Shown one piece after another: positions 1 to 10,131 of a DNA stretch of 64,000 nucleotides (position 1 is the stretch's first letter; every line of letters starts with the position of its first letter). The notes beneath the pieces were generated by a model. That model did not search any database and was not told the DNA's origin. It was given only the letters and a program-made list of their open reading frames with translations. The position numbers were made by a program, and so were the translations under genes. Location of the stretch: assembly GCA_014529385.2 (NCBI GenBank), contig CM043944.1:73027884-73091883 (forward strand). Reading direction: 5' to 3'. Origin of the DNA: Adiantum capillus-veneris (lineage: Eukaryota > Streptophyta > Polypodiopsida > Polypodiales > Pteridaceae).

Positions 1-585
1 TTAACAACCTTTCTAAGCATATTCTAACTTTGTCTGCAGTATCTAGTTGACTGAGGAGGAGATTGAATGCAACCAAATAGTATCATGGATTCTCTTTCCG
101 GATGCACTATAGACTTGTGCACATTGATCTCAAAACTTTTGCTCCACAACAAGTTGAGGGCTCAAGATTGTTTGGACAATAGCTTCTTGAGAGAGAGCAT
201 GGTTGATAAGGCCGCCTACCGCAAGAGTCATCCGCCAAGTAATGATGTTGGATCCCATGTAGCGTTTCGAGAGGCTAGCAAATAGCTCCAATTGCACTGC
301 GTGCTTGCAACCCGTTGAAAGGCTAAACAACGTGCGTTTTAAGATGATGTCCCGTTGACTAAGCATTCCAAGTATCTACGAGTCTTGCCAACAGTGTTCC
401 AGCATGCGTTTTGAAATGCCTGCATTAGATTTGATCTTTGTCATCAATAGGGCCTACACCACGCAGCACACAGCGTTTTGTGCCATGTGCTTATGGCCCC
501 CTCTTGAGACGCTTGCGTTTTCTCTGCCTGCTGGCTTGGCACACAGTGCCGATGCCTTACTAGCGCCAAGGATCACCACGCTTGT
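1..585. other. Unassigned sequence, possibly interior of a decayed LTR element
   Basis: No convincing gene is visible. Short open frames exist on both strands (for example 130-366 minus and 404-730 plus) but none shows a domain I recognise. A primer-binding-site-like sequence at 586-598 points leftward on the minus strand. This stretch could therefore be the 5' leader and start of a very decayed minus-strand retroelement. That is inference from the tRNA-complementary motif only. Confidence 0.3.
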
Positions 586-780
586 GGCTCTGATACCAGA
601 TGTTAAGAGCAGCTATGGTGGGTGCCACCTTGGTGTAACCATGGCATGCATGTGCAAGGCAAGGAGGGTGAACAAAAGCGAGAGGGCGAGAGAGATCGAT
701 ACAGAGAATAAGAAAAAAAAACGCTTGTAGTAATTTTATTCAATAGCCTTTGTACTATAAAGCCTCATAGCCATGCAAAT
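586..780 (-). repeat. Primer binding site plus LTR fragment of a decayed retrotransposon
   Basis: On the minus strand, 598-586 reads TGGTATCAGAGCC, the usual primer binding site complementary to initiator tRNA-Met. Two bases away a sequence starting TGTTAAGAGC at 601 (plus strand) is the expected edge of an LTR in reverse orientation. It is followed by a purine-rich GAGAGAGAT tract and a TTTTATTCAATAG stretch, which resemble plant copia LTRs in general style. The outer LTR edge could not be placed, and no partner LTR or site duplication was found. Confidence 0.4.
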
Positions 781-2039
781 TTCTAAATATAACTGAATCT
801 TACTTGCATGTCTCAAGGGCTTGTTCCCACGGGTTAACATCAAAATAATTGAGGGCTTGGAAAACCCAACAAGAATGTCCATATCTTTTCCGTATGTAGA
901 GGGGTGGGTTATGATGTAAGATATCGTACATAGAGGACTTTCTCTAATTTGGAGACACGCAGGTGACTTCCTCCCATTATTAATAGTGAGTCCCTCGAGG
1001 CTCTTAGACACATGTCATGGTATCTATGGAATGCACGTTTAACTAATCAAATTCCTTCATCTTTTTTTTTCTTTTTTTCTTTTCAGAACTCACAATGGTG
1101 AGTATATTATATTAGCATATTTTTATATTTTTTACTTAATCTTCTACTCACGATTGTGAGTTGCAAAAAAAAAAAAACATAACCAAACAATTACTCAAAT
1201 TCCTTTATCTTATGTCAAACCACTTGTTAACATTAGATCCGCACACCCACCTTGGAGTTTTTGATATTGGCCTACCGCATCTTCCAAACTCTATATAGAC
1301 TTGCAACCAGTGTTCCGGAAAAATGTGTCCCAGCTTAAAATTGTGCCATTTTCAATTTCAAAAATGCCAGCTAAGGACGAGGGGAAAGGAGAAATTCCGC
1401 TTCAAAAGAGAGAAAAATCCAAAAAAGCAACCTATTTTTCTAAAATTTTCTCTTGGCAAATCCAAGGAAAGGAGTTTTGTATGTTTGGAAAAATGATTTT
1501 TCCTGGACACTGCTTGCAAAACCAACCCCCCCCCCCCCCCCCCTTTCCCCCCGCCGCCCGGTTTTACAATAGAGAAACTAGGCATTAACTTTATGCAAGT
1601 GACACAAGCCTTTGATACCAATGTAACTACTTGCGCATGGTGTTTTTGCACATATGCTTTATAAACACTCAACTTAAAGTACATGCAAAATAGGTTCTGC
1701 TAATTTTACTGCTGGCTTGAATTATAAGAGGGTATGTTTGAAGATACTCTCTGTGACATCAAAAGAAAAGTTGATTAAGGCAAGGATGTCAACGCTTTTG
1801 GGGGGGGGGTTGGGGGGGGGGGGGGGGGAGAGAGAGCGAGAGAGAGATGACAGTGGGAGGGCGAAGACACAGAGAGAAATAGAGGGAGAGAGAATTTTTT
1901 TTAGGAAGAACTACCAAAATACCGTCATGTTAAGTATTAGTGTATAGCATCCATAAGAGCTAAACTTGGACGGGAGCATTATTGTTTTTGTCCATGTGAG
2001 CTTGCAAGGGACAAAATAGTGAGCCGAGGATATTATAAT
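781..2039. other. Intergenic DNA with homopolymers and a short inverted repeat
   Basis: There is no recognisable gene. An imperfect inverted repeat of about 16 bases (near 1087-1103 and 1147-1163) could form a small hairpin; each arm is itself nearly palindromic. A run of about 17 C lies near 1526-1543, and a G-rich tract at 1800-1829 runs into GAGAGA. The open frames over these tracts are low-complexity artefacts. Confidence 0.5.
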
Positions 2040-2448
2040 TTATTGGCCTTGCCAACCACCATAAAAGAATGCACTAGCCTTTCCATCATCGTTGAGTTGG
2101 AGATCACTAACCGGATAGAGTTCAGAATTGGTAACGCTCTCACTGATTTCATCTGGGCCAAAGAACTCTATAGTAAGACTCTCATGTGTATACCCAAATC
2201 CTATCATGTATGCAGCCCATGGAAAGCCATCAGAAGCCGGGAACCCACTGCCCATTTGAGTTGGGTTACCAACTACTGCAACTTGGACCTCTCCTCCATA
2301 TTGCACCTCATCGGCATTATTAGTTTGAAAGTTGGTTAGTATAGTGGGATCCCAATGTCCCACAACAGTGTTATCTATCATAAAGTACCATAGTCCATCG
2401 TTTGGATCCTACATTTTAGCAAAAACCAAGCTATTTGGTATTCTTAAA

Positions 2449-2487
<39 letters not shown>

Positions 2488-3553
2488 TAATTTTTGCTAT
2501 AATTCCCACATTGCAAAATACGACAACATCATGAGCTATTGCGAGGGAGGGTGCGCATGCCTTGCTTGGTGCGGTTAGGGGCTTGGTAGTGTCGGTCCCA
2601 AACAACACCGAACTAGGCATGTGCTCGCTCCTAAGTAGTAGCTCATGATGTTGAACCCTATAGTGAAAAATCATGAGAAAAGATCTCCTTTATCACATTG
2701 GAGAATGTCGAAAACTCGTTGAGCGTGCGTGCGTGCACACACACACAAGCGCGCACATGCATTTTATACCTTGTAAATGCCAAAATAGTGCGATATTTGT
2801 GTATTCGCATTTCCTGGTACAGAAGCCCCTAATGGGAACTTTTCTCCAAGTGTCCACGTTGTGTCGGTTTGTACAAAGCCAGGGCATATACGATTGAAGC
2901 ACCCAGTTTGGTCATAATTATCATTCTATTTGAAGACAATTCATGAGAGTCAATATAGATACATATATTGCAGTTAAATTAACTTTGAGGTTTCAAAGAA
3001 ACATTTTTTAAACTGAAATTTGCACGTTCAACATTAGTCCCACAGCTATGTCATTGAAAAATTTGCTTATGAATGCAAATTGGATCAATGGATCATATGA
3101 CAGACGTGTCGGCATTTTTCGGTTACATACCGTCCAATAGATGAAGAGACGTGGATCACCATCCCCAAACACTCTGGGCTGCACCTAGAAATATACAAGG
3201 AGTGACAGAGTGAGAACAAAGTAAAATATTAAGAACCATTATTTTGGTTAGGAACAAAAAAAAAAGGGTTAGTTGCTTACAATCCAACCAGCCTCTAAAG
3301 TGGAATAGTTGTCATTATCCTCACGATTTACCACGACCCAAATCTGGGCAATACTGACTTCACCATCTTGTACAGAAGGGGTGTTGATGCTTATTCTCGA
3401 TACAGCACCAGTGAAGTAGCCTGGTGTTACCGATGAGTATATAGCATACTACAAAACAAGACCATGCTCCCTTACTGTTTGAGACATTATGAGTTCAACC
3501 GTCCACTAGAGCTTCCATGCACATGTCATAAAATGATAACCCCGCACACCTTT

Positions 3554-3599
<46 letters not shown>

Positions 3600-4460
3600 G
3601 TTGTAGACTAATTCTCATCATAATTCCCACATTGTAGACTACATCATGAGTTGTCACGCGGGAGGTAGCACGCGCCTAGCTGGATGCGGTTGGGGACGAG
3701 CACTCCCCTAACCCCGACCACACCTAGCTAGGCATGCACTCCTTCCCGAGCAATAGCTCATGATGTAGAACCTTATAGTGAAAAATGATGAGAAAGAGCT
3801 CCTTTCTCACATTGGAGAGAGGAGGAGGAGGATGATGAGTAGCGAGTCTAGTCTTACGAGGTGTTCCAAACCCGAGTCAGGAGTCTTGATATGAACAATG
3901 TCCTCAAAGATGTCACCCCGCTGGACAGCCATCGACTCTGGGTGCGATGAGCAACCGGTGGGAACCTCTGCTTCAAAATGAGCTCGAGCAGAGTTGGTCA
4001 GTTTCCTCCACCCAGAACTAGCCGTAGGAAATCGTGCACGAGCCTTTCAAGGGACAACAACTAAAGTTACTCTCTCTCTCTCTCTCTCTCTCACACACAT
4101 TTATCATCTCTCTTTCCCTCTCTCTCTCTCTCTCACACACCTCAGCAAACGAAGCCGACGTGGAGATCGAGTCGTTGCCGGGGGAGAGCCGAACACAATC
4201 GATGAAAACGCCATTAGAGAGCTGCATGAAAGCAAATAACGCCATTAGAGAGCTGATCAGCTGCGCTAAATAATTAAAGGGCTTTGCACCTGGTAGGACT
4301 GCAGGGTGGCAACAGAGAAGGCGGGTGTGGCTTGCTGCTTAGCTCGAGTTAAGTTAGAGAGCGAACGCGGGTATAAGCTGCTAGAGGCAGAGACGGCGCT
4401 TAATATGGCGAAGCAGCTGATGAGCACGTAATATACGTGCTGTAGCAGGCTCTTTCCCAT
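2040..4460 (-). CDS. Neprosin-family (DUF239) secreted glutamic peptidase, seven exons
   Basis: Spliced model on the minus strand: exons 4460-4290, 4221-4141, 3965-3858, 3448-3281, 3184-3131, 2925-2770 and 2408-2040. Every intron is GT-AG and phase 0, and the product is 368 aa. Residues 1-26 look like a signal peptide (MGKSLL, then a hydrophobic stretch ending SAVSA). Residues 58-66 (LSNGVFIDC) match the neprosin activation-peptide signature GDIIDCV. The catalytic domain shows QIWVVV, LEAGWI, VFGDGDPRLFIYWT, QTGCFNRICPGFV, GHWDP, QYGGEVQ, TQMGSGFP and a terminal FYGGW. Neprosins are proline-cleaving glutamic peptidases of the secretory route. The two expected glutamates are present (E172 in EAGW, E286 in GGEV). 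No stop or frameshift was found, so the gene is probably functional, although the pro-region is short. Exact exon 3 boundaries are the least certain. The physiological substrate cannot be inferred. Confidence 0.9.
2444..2700. repeat. Short repeat copy in neprosin intron 6
   Basis: A (CT)n tract (2450-2482) is followed by about 210 bases closely resembling intron 3 (3608-3826): ATAATTCCCACATTG, CATCATGAG, a C/G-rich middle with TAGGCATG, AGCTCATGATGT, GAACC then TATAGTGAAAAAT, and a final CACATTGGAGA. The block begins and ends with partly inverted CATCATGAG and CTCATGATG motifs, as a small non-autonomous element might. Class unknown. Confidence 0.55.
3540..3826. repeat. Second copy of the same short repeat in neprosin intron 3
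   Basis: This copy matches the intron 6 block in the same order and orientation, and is preceded by a (GT)n(GA)n microsatellite (3553-3600). CTCATCAT near 3613 and ATGATGAG near 3786 form outer inverted ends; ACATCATGAG and CTCATGATGT form inner inverted ends. Sharing between two introns of one gene suggests two insertions of one small family, or a local duplication. Confidence 0.55.
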
Positions 4461-4555
4461 CTCGATAGGATTCACAATCAAGAAGCCGCATCTCTTCCCC
4501 CTATTTGTATTCCTCTCTTCGTCGTAATTAACTCCTCTTTGGATCCCTCCCAAGG

Positions 4556-4565
4556 TAAATATACA
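4556..4565 (-). promoter_or_regulatory. Possible TATA box of the neprosin gene
   Basis: The minus strand reads TGTATATTTA about 96 bases upstream of the proposed start codon at 4460. The spacing fits a TATA element plus a short 5' leader. The start itself has a good context (GAG before ATGG). Only sequence position supports this. Confidence 0.3.
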
Positions 4566-5344
4566 ATCTCGCCCTAGGACGGCTTTTACATAAGTTATTC
4601 CAATGATCTCCCTCTTCGTCCTAGCATATACTCTTAAAAGTTCGTTTTCTCTGTCTCTCTCTGTCTCTCTATAGCATATGCGGAGTATCTATATGCATTA
4701 TAACTAGTTTTTATTGATTGATTTATTGTGGAAATGGTGTGAATTAAACAAGAGGAATAGTGTTGTATCTTTTATCTCATATCGTTCTTTATTGTGAAGG
4801 TTTCGAAGCATCTTTTCTCGAAGCTTTTGTAAAAAAATTTATGACCTGGCATCACAAATGAGATTTTGCATTAAAAGATGTATGGAGGTGAAAATTTATA
4901 CATTATAATAAAGATGGAGAGACATGCATTTCGTGCATTTGAGATGTTTGTGCCAATAAAAATAAAAAAGACCATATGTATGTATTGTGTGGAGTTGGCA
5001 CTATTCTCCAGATTTGTAATAATATTGTAGGGAATGTACTCTTTCTTCATCACTTTTATTCTTTCTAGTGTTGAAGGGAGACTTATGTTTCTCCTCGAGT
5101 GTTGGAGGGACTTCCTTATTGTAAAAATACTACAATTGTACGAGAACTCATTACCAACATGGATCATTCTACATTGCCATGTTGTGGTGTATTGCCGATA
5201 TGTCCCTTCGTTAGGCATCACAAAAATTATTCAGTTTTTGTCACATTCATCTACAATCTTTATAATAAAAATGATATAAATTCATTGCTTTAATGTGTAC
5301 ATGATGTAATCTAAGTACTTTTAAGATAACATAGAGAAAATCAA
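4566..5344. other. Upstream intergenic DNA, nothing recognised
   Basis: AT-rich sequence with a short CTCTGTCTCTCT tract near 4650. Short open frames on both strands (for example 4871-5221 minus) have no recognisable domain. Confidence 0.5.
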
Positions 5345-5620
5345 AATGCGACATATAACACCACTAGGATGCTTTGTCACTAGGGACGCTTTTTTGCGTT
5401 GCATAAGCGACAAAAGTAGCGTCGCTATCAACCTTGTTATAGAACCGTCCCATAAGCGATGCTTATAGCGATGCAAAAATGTCCTATAAGCGATAGAAAA
5501 TGGTGTCGCTTATGCTACGCTCATCATTGCTTAAGCGACATAAATAATAATCATTTTCTGGAGTCATTTAAGCGACGTAAATTGCTCAATACGTCGTTTA
5601 AACGGCACTATTTCATTCTT
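5345..5620. repeat. CACTA-like terminus with clustered subterminal motif
   Basis: CACTAGGATGC at about 5352 is followed by at least eight copies, in both orientations, of an AAGCGAC/GTCGCTT core (near 5405, 5429, 5452, 5479, 5509, 5534, 5570 and 5597). Dense short subterminal repeats next to a CACTA end are the usual organisation of plant CACTA (En/Spm) elements. No partner terminus or 3-bp duplication could be proved. A sequence GCTACAACAAAAAG near 6040 is a weak candidate for another end. Confidence 0.4.
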
Positions 5621-5681
5621 TTTTTAAGCACATATTTGTGGGATTCTTGGGAGCCCAACCATATTTTACTTGCTTAATTAT

Positions 5682-5765
5682 CTAGGCTCTCTCTCTCGCA
5701 CACACACAAGGCTTTCTCTTTCTCTCTCTCTCTCTCACACACAAAGCTCTCTCTCACATACACAG

Positions 5766-5815
<50 letters not shown>

Positions 5816-5905
5816 CACACACACACACACATACACACACAAGGCTCTCATCGGATAGATCTTTAAGGTCTCTTGGAATAGTTTTCTACAACGTTAAAAT
5901 TCTAG

Positions 5906-5973
<68 letters not shown>

Positions 5974-5990
5974 CGCTCGCTCGCTCGCTC
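5682..5990. repeat. Compound (CT)n / (CA)n microsatellites
   Basis: Several CT runs interspersed with CACACA (5682-5845) are followed by a longer CT run (5907-5970) ending in five GCTC units. This is low complexity; any open frame over it is not coding. Confidence 0.9.
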
Positions 5991-7500
5991 AACAACAAGA
6001 TTTGAAGTGGCAAGTACACACTCGGGAGTGTTCTACATACGCTACAACAAAAAGAAAACCGGTGAATTTATAGAATGATCACGGTATGTTCTTTTTTCCT
6101 TGACACTATACGGTTTTAAAAAAACGAGTGAAATAAACTGAACATGAATGACAAAACTTGAGAGTATAAACAAAAATGATTGTTAATGAAGAAACTTAAC
6201 AGTATTATATTGTAAGTAGACTAGAACTCACTGAAGCAAACTGAATATATAGATCATCAATGTATGTATATAAACAATGTCAGTTTCAAAACATGATCAT
6301 CTATCTAGATGCCACTACGACTATGTATCAATGTCAGACTCGTCTGAATGATCCTCATGCCCCTCAGCACGTGAAGGTTGTCCCCCAACGTGTGAAGAGG
6401 CTGCAGCGCGTGCGCGCTGCTTGTCTATCCTCCTACGTACCTCCTCCTCTCTCGCAATAGCTCAAGATCTCTCTCACGGTGAACCTCCTACGTTTGTAAA
6501 AGTTAAATTAAATCAATTGACAATTAAAAACAAATTTGAAATTCATTTTAACTTGAACAGATAACTCAAAGTTACAAACACGTTGGTGAAAGGATGCACT
6601 ACAAGGCTCTGTATCCTTGGTATGTTGCCGTCTCCATCTCTATTAGCATCAGAGTTCGATCGTAATCTTTGGTTTGTACAAAACGGATCCAAAGTTCAGG
6701 ATTATTCTTATTCAGATCATTCTCAAAACTATGCTATGAAAATCTACAAATATATACTCAATGCGGCCCAAGTGGGACGTATGGCCGCTCGCCACTCTAG
6801 CATGTGCTACCTCCTACGTTGCATTCATTGGAAATAAAATGATATTAAAGTTACATTAATGCATTCACTATCCACTATGAAACCATTTTTCTTCATGTAT
6901 GGTTGTACATTATATACATATCGTTGTGCACTTATTTTCATATCCTCAAGCTATATAAAACATGCCGACTCATGCTTTGTTAATCCCTAAAAACTTGTAG
7001 AAAAAGCTTCTTCCTTCTTTGGGTCAGGCGAGTGGAGTTTGGTGAAGCTTTTGCAATGGTTTGAAAGGGTCCTTTTGTGGCTAGATTTTTTGAGTTTCTA
7101 TGGTTTCTATTGTATATTTTGTCCCCATCAAGTGTTGATCAACTCGACTCACCTTGTAGTGTCTACGGGCAGGCAAGGGCTTGTAGGTCCAGAGCCTTGG
7201 AGATTGAATTGAGCTTGTGGGTATAATTTTCATTGAGCTCTTGAGTGGTGGTGAGTGAGGTGAGGAAATTAAGTGAATACCTTGTGTTGTGTTGAGGTGT
7301 CTGTGTGTGTGAGTGTGCACACGGTGTCTTTTGATCCATCATCCTTTGGTGATCCTGCTGGGAAGCAGAACTTTGCCAGTTGTGCACCTAGGTGAATTGG
7401 TTTTGTTGTGAATTTTGAGAAATATTGAAGAAAAGTGGTGGTTTGGTTGAGGTGCGAGACTTCAACTTTTGTGGAGTTACTCACGCAAGGGAGAAGCGAC
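5991..7500. other. Unassigned region, possibly transposon-derived
   Basis: There is no convincing gene. The part near 6330-6430, read on the minus strand, encodes an acidic DESD-like stretch that can occur in CACTA second genes, but this is too short to assign. The last 500 bases may be the leader or LTR of the gypsy relic that follows; no primer binding site was recognised with confidence. Confidence 0.3.
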
Positions 7501-7514
7501 TTCAAAAAGATGGC

Positions 7515-9900
7515 ATATAGTCAGTCAGTGTTCATAGGAAGGAGGATGTGAAAGACTGGATTTCTGACTTTGAGTAACATACACTTGGTATCCACACACT
7601 ATGCACATTGTGAATGACGAAGCAAAGCTTCATGTATTTCCTCTTGGACTCAAAGGAGAAGATCACAAGTGGTTTGAAGGTTTGGAGGGAGATAAAAAGC
7701 AAACGTGGGAGCAGGTGAAGCAGGAAATTTTTGACAGGTCTGGGAAGAGACTAACATCGTTAGAAGCAATGAAAAAATTGAAAGGTTTGCAACAAGATGT
7801 TCATCTAACTTTCAAAAGTTCTTGCAACACTACAAAGGACTCCCGGGGAGGTCACCTAATAAAAATGTAACCTATCACGTGAGTTCAACAGAAGGGTATT
7901 TAAAGTTCTTCAAACTTACAGAAATATATATACAAAAGGGCATTATTTTTTCAAATTTGAAAAAAATTTACAAATTTTGAAAGAAAAGGATATATTATAT
8001 TCCTAACAAAATTCACAGATAGGGATTTTACAAACATGTCTTGAACGCACATGATATGGTAGTTCTACACATAGTGAACCCCCCAAGAAAGGACTTTGGG
8101 TGCAATTAGAGGCAACACCCCTAGTACGTCCAGGAGATTTCTTTAAAGTGCGTCATTTTATGGATTGTCTTCATCCAAGTGTAAGGGAGAAGGTTGATCA
8201 AGAGGATCCTACTACATTTGAAATATCTTTAGAAATTCGGGAGGGCAAAAGCAAAAAGATCAAACGAAGGTGGGAGCAAGATATGACACATGTTAATCTA
8301 GTGGTGCAACCAGTGGTTCCTATGGCAATGGATGATAGAGTGGATTGAGTGGTTCAAAGTTCAGACCCTATTACAACTAAGGCTTTGCATGATCTTTCTA
8401 TTTAGTTGCAAGGATTGAGTATTAACATAATGGATAGGAATCAAAGAGAAGAGTGGCCATCTAGGAGAGGTAGGGGACGAAGGCTACAAGGTAGATGCTA
8501 CAAATGTGGTGAAGAGGGCCAGTATGCCCCGATTGTCCTAAACCACCAAGAGAGCTAGGAGGGATGTATCCCTTGTATGGGTGTAGTCGAGGGAGAGTAG
8601 AAAAAAACCATCAAGAGCAGGCACTAGAAGCACCACCGTCACAACAACAACCACAAATGTTGTCTGCAAATGGAGAAGGTAGGTCTATCAACATCATTAC
8701 CCTTGAGCATTAAGATGTGGATGTCTTGGCCAATAAGAGAGATAGGCATGATAGGGAGAAAGAGACAAAATAAGAGAGGGAAACAAGATCAAGGAAATGG
8801 AAGGTTAAATTAGAAGATCAACCAGAGAGTAGAAAGAGGTGGAGACAAAGGGAAATAAGTCCAAAGGACTATCCTCTTGGTCGGGGTGTTGAAGACTGAT
8901 ATTTTCAACGACATATGAAATCAAAAGGCCAATATATCTTTTGGTCAATTGGTGGCTTTGAACGCTAAATTGAGGAGGCAATGGAAAAAATGTGTGAGTA
9001 CATGGCTTCCTTCCAAAAATGAAAAGCATCAAAGCATGGTTTCACCCTAGAGGGTTAGTCGCTAGGTGGATAGGATGCCAATAGTTGAAGCTATGCTGGG
9101 AAAGAAGAAGTAAGGCTCCCAGGTGTGTGTCATGACCGAGGCTATCATGAAGGAAGTAGGTATCAAGATGTCAATGAATGATTCAATCCGTATGAAGATG
9201 GCCAACCACAAAAAGTCAAGGTGTCTTGGAGAGCCTACCAAAGTAAACGTAAGGAGCATGCTAGGAGAGGACTTGACTGAGAAGGAAAAGAAAGAGTATG
9301 AAGACATGTTTTTAGAGTTTCCAAACCTATTTGCCAATGAATATACAAAGTTGCAAGGAGCAATAGGGGTTGAGCATAGAATCAACTTCAAAGAAGGTGC
9401 CAAGCCAAAGGTTCAAAAGCTTAGGAGGTTGGGGGTCATTTATGAGAGGGAACTTTGTGAAAATGTAACAAAGCTTTTGAAAGCAAATTTCATCTTTTGA
9501 GTGGAGGAGTCTGAATTGGTCTCTCCAGTAGTTATTGTGCCCAAGAAGAATGGAAGATTTAGGATATGTGTTGATTTCAAGCCTTTTAACATAGTCACAA
9601 AAAGAAATCATTATCCACTACCCTTCTAGGATGAAATCCTCAATCAGGTTGAAGGTCATGAATTCTACTCAATCATGGATGGGTTTTTTGGCTACTTTCA
9701 TATCTGAATAGCTATTGAAGGTCAATTGAAGACTACCTTCATTACTCCTTATGGTTGTTTTGCCTACAAGAGAATACCTTTTGGACTAGTTAACGCAAAT
9801 GCTACCTTCCAAGGGTGGATGGATAGAGTTTTTGGTCCCTACTTGGGTAAGTTCATTTGAGTTTCCATTAATGACATTGGATGTTACAGCTCCAGGGTCA
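7515..9900 (+). pseudogene. Decayed Ty3-gypsy gag-pol relic (gypsy-A)
   Basis: Gag similarity is visible from about 7540 to 7870 (VKDWISDFE, then WFEGLEGDKKQTWEQVKQEIFDRSG, the usual gypsy gag core). An AT-rich insertion (7870-8090) follows, then more gag (8100-8348) and a zinc knuckle near 8495 (CYKCGEEGQYA, last residues degraded). The pol N-terminal half lies at 9123-9900. It includes EYEDMFLEFPNLFANE, VVIVPKKNGRFRICVDF, FYSIMDGFFGYFHI and FGLVNANATFQGWMDRVFGPYLGKF, all reverse-transcriptase signatures. Several in-frame stops (near 9498, 9630 and 9706) and frameshifts show it is dead. The RT breaks off near 9900; integrase, RNase H and the 3' LTR are missing. The active-site FLDD is already mutated. 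Confidence 0.8.
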
Positions 9901-9959
9901 CACATTTGAAGAAGCTAAGTTGAGATTTGAAAGGTTTCAACAAGAGCATGGGCAACTCA

Positions 9960-10131
9960 TGTAAGAAACTAGGCAACTAGGCTCTCTTGGATCCTCCTCC
10001 CAACCTCCCTTTATAGGTGGGCTCCTAGCCCCTTTCCCTAGACGGATCCCCTGTCCACACTGCCTAGCCCGGCCCGTGGCCTTAGTCCTTGCCTAGCCTA
10101 GTTCTTAGGGTACAGGACCCGTGTCCTGACA
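9960..10131 (-). repeat. 3' LTR of gypsy-B (172 bp)
   Basis: Plus-strand TGTAAG to CCTGACA corresponds on the minus strand to an LTR starting TGTCAGGACACGGG and ending TTTCTTACA. The same LTR family bounds the element at 37580-56011 (176 bp there). The adjoining 10132-10148 is the minus-strand polypurine tract TTAAGGGGGGAGTAA, which overlaps the pol stop codon. Confidence 0.9.

Noticed and set aside
130-366. Minus-strand frame considered as a PPR-like fragment
   Set aside because: No repeated 35-residue PPR pattern; the resemblance is limited to a few residues.
1301-1684. Overlapping frames across poly-C and poly-A rich DNA
   Set aside because: They depend on homopolymers (poly-Pro, poly-Gly) and have no conserved domain on either strand.
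3553-3600. Repeated tracts considered as a CRISPR array or tandem gene
   Set aside because: Simple GT/GA microsatellite in a plant intron; no spacers.
5670-5858. Open frames over CT/CA microsatellites (also 3994-4273 and 46144-46522) encoding Ser-Leu repeats
   Set aside because: Low-complexity translation of dinucleotide repeats; no start context or domain. The 4018-4245 minus frame is only partly real (neprosin exon 2).
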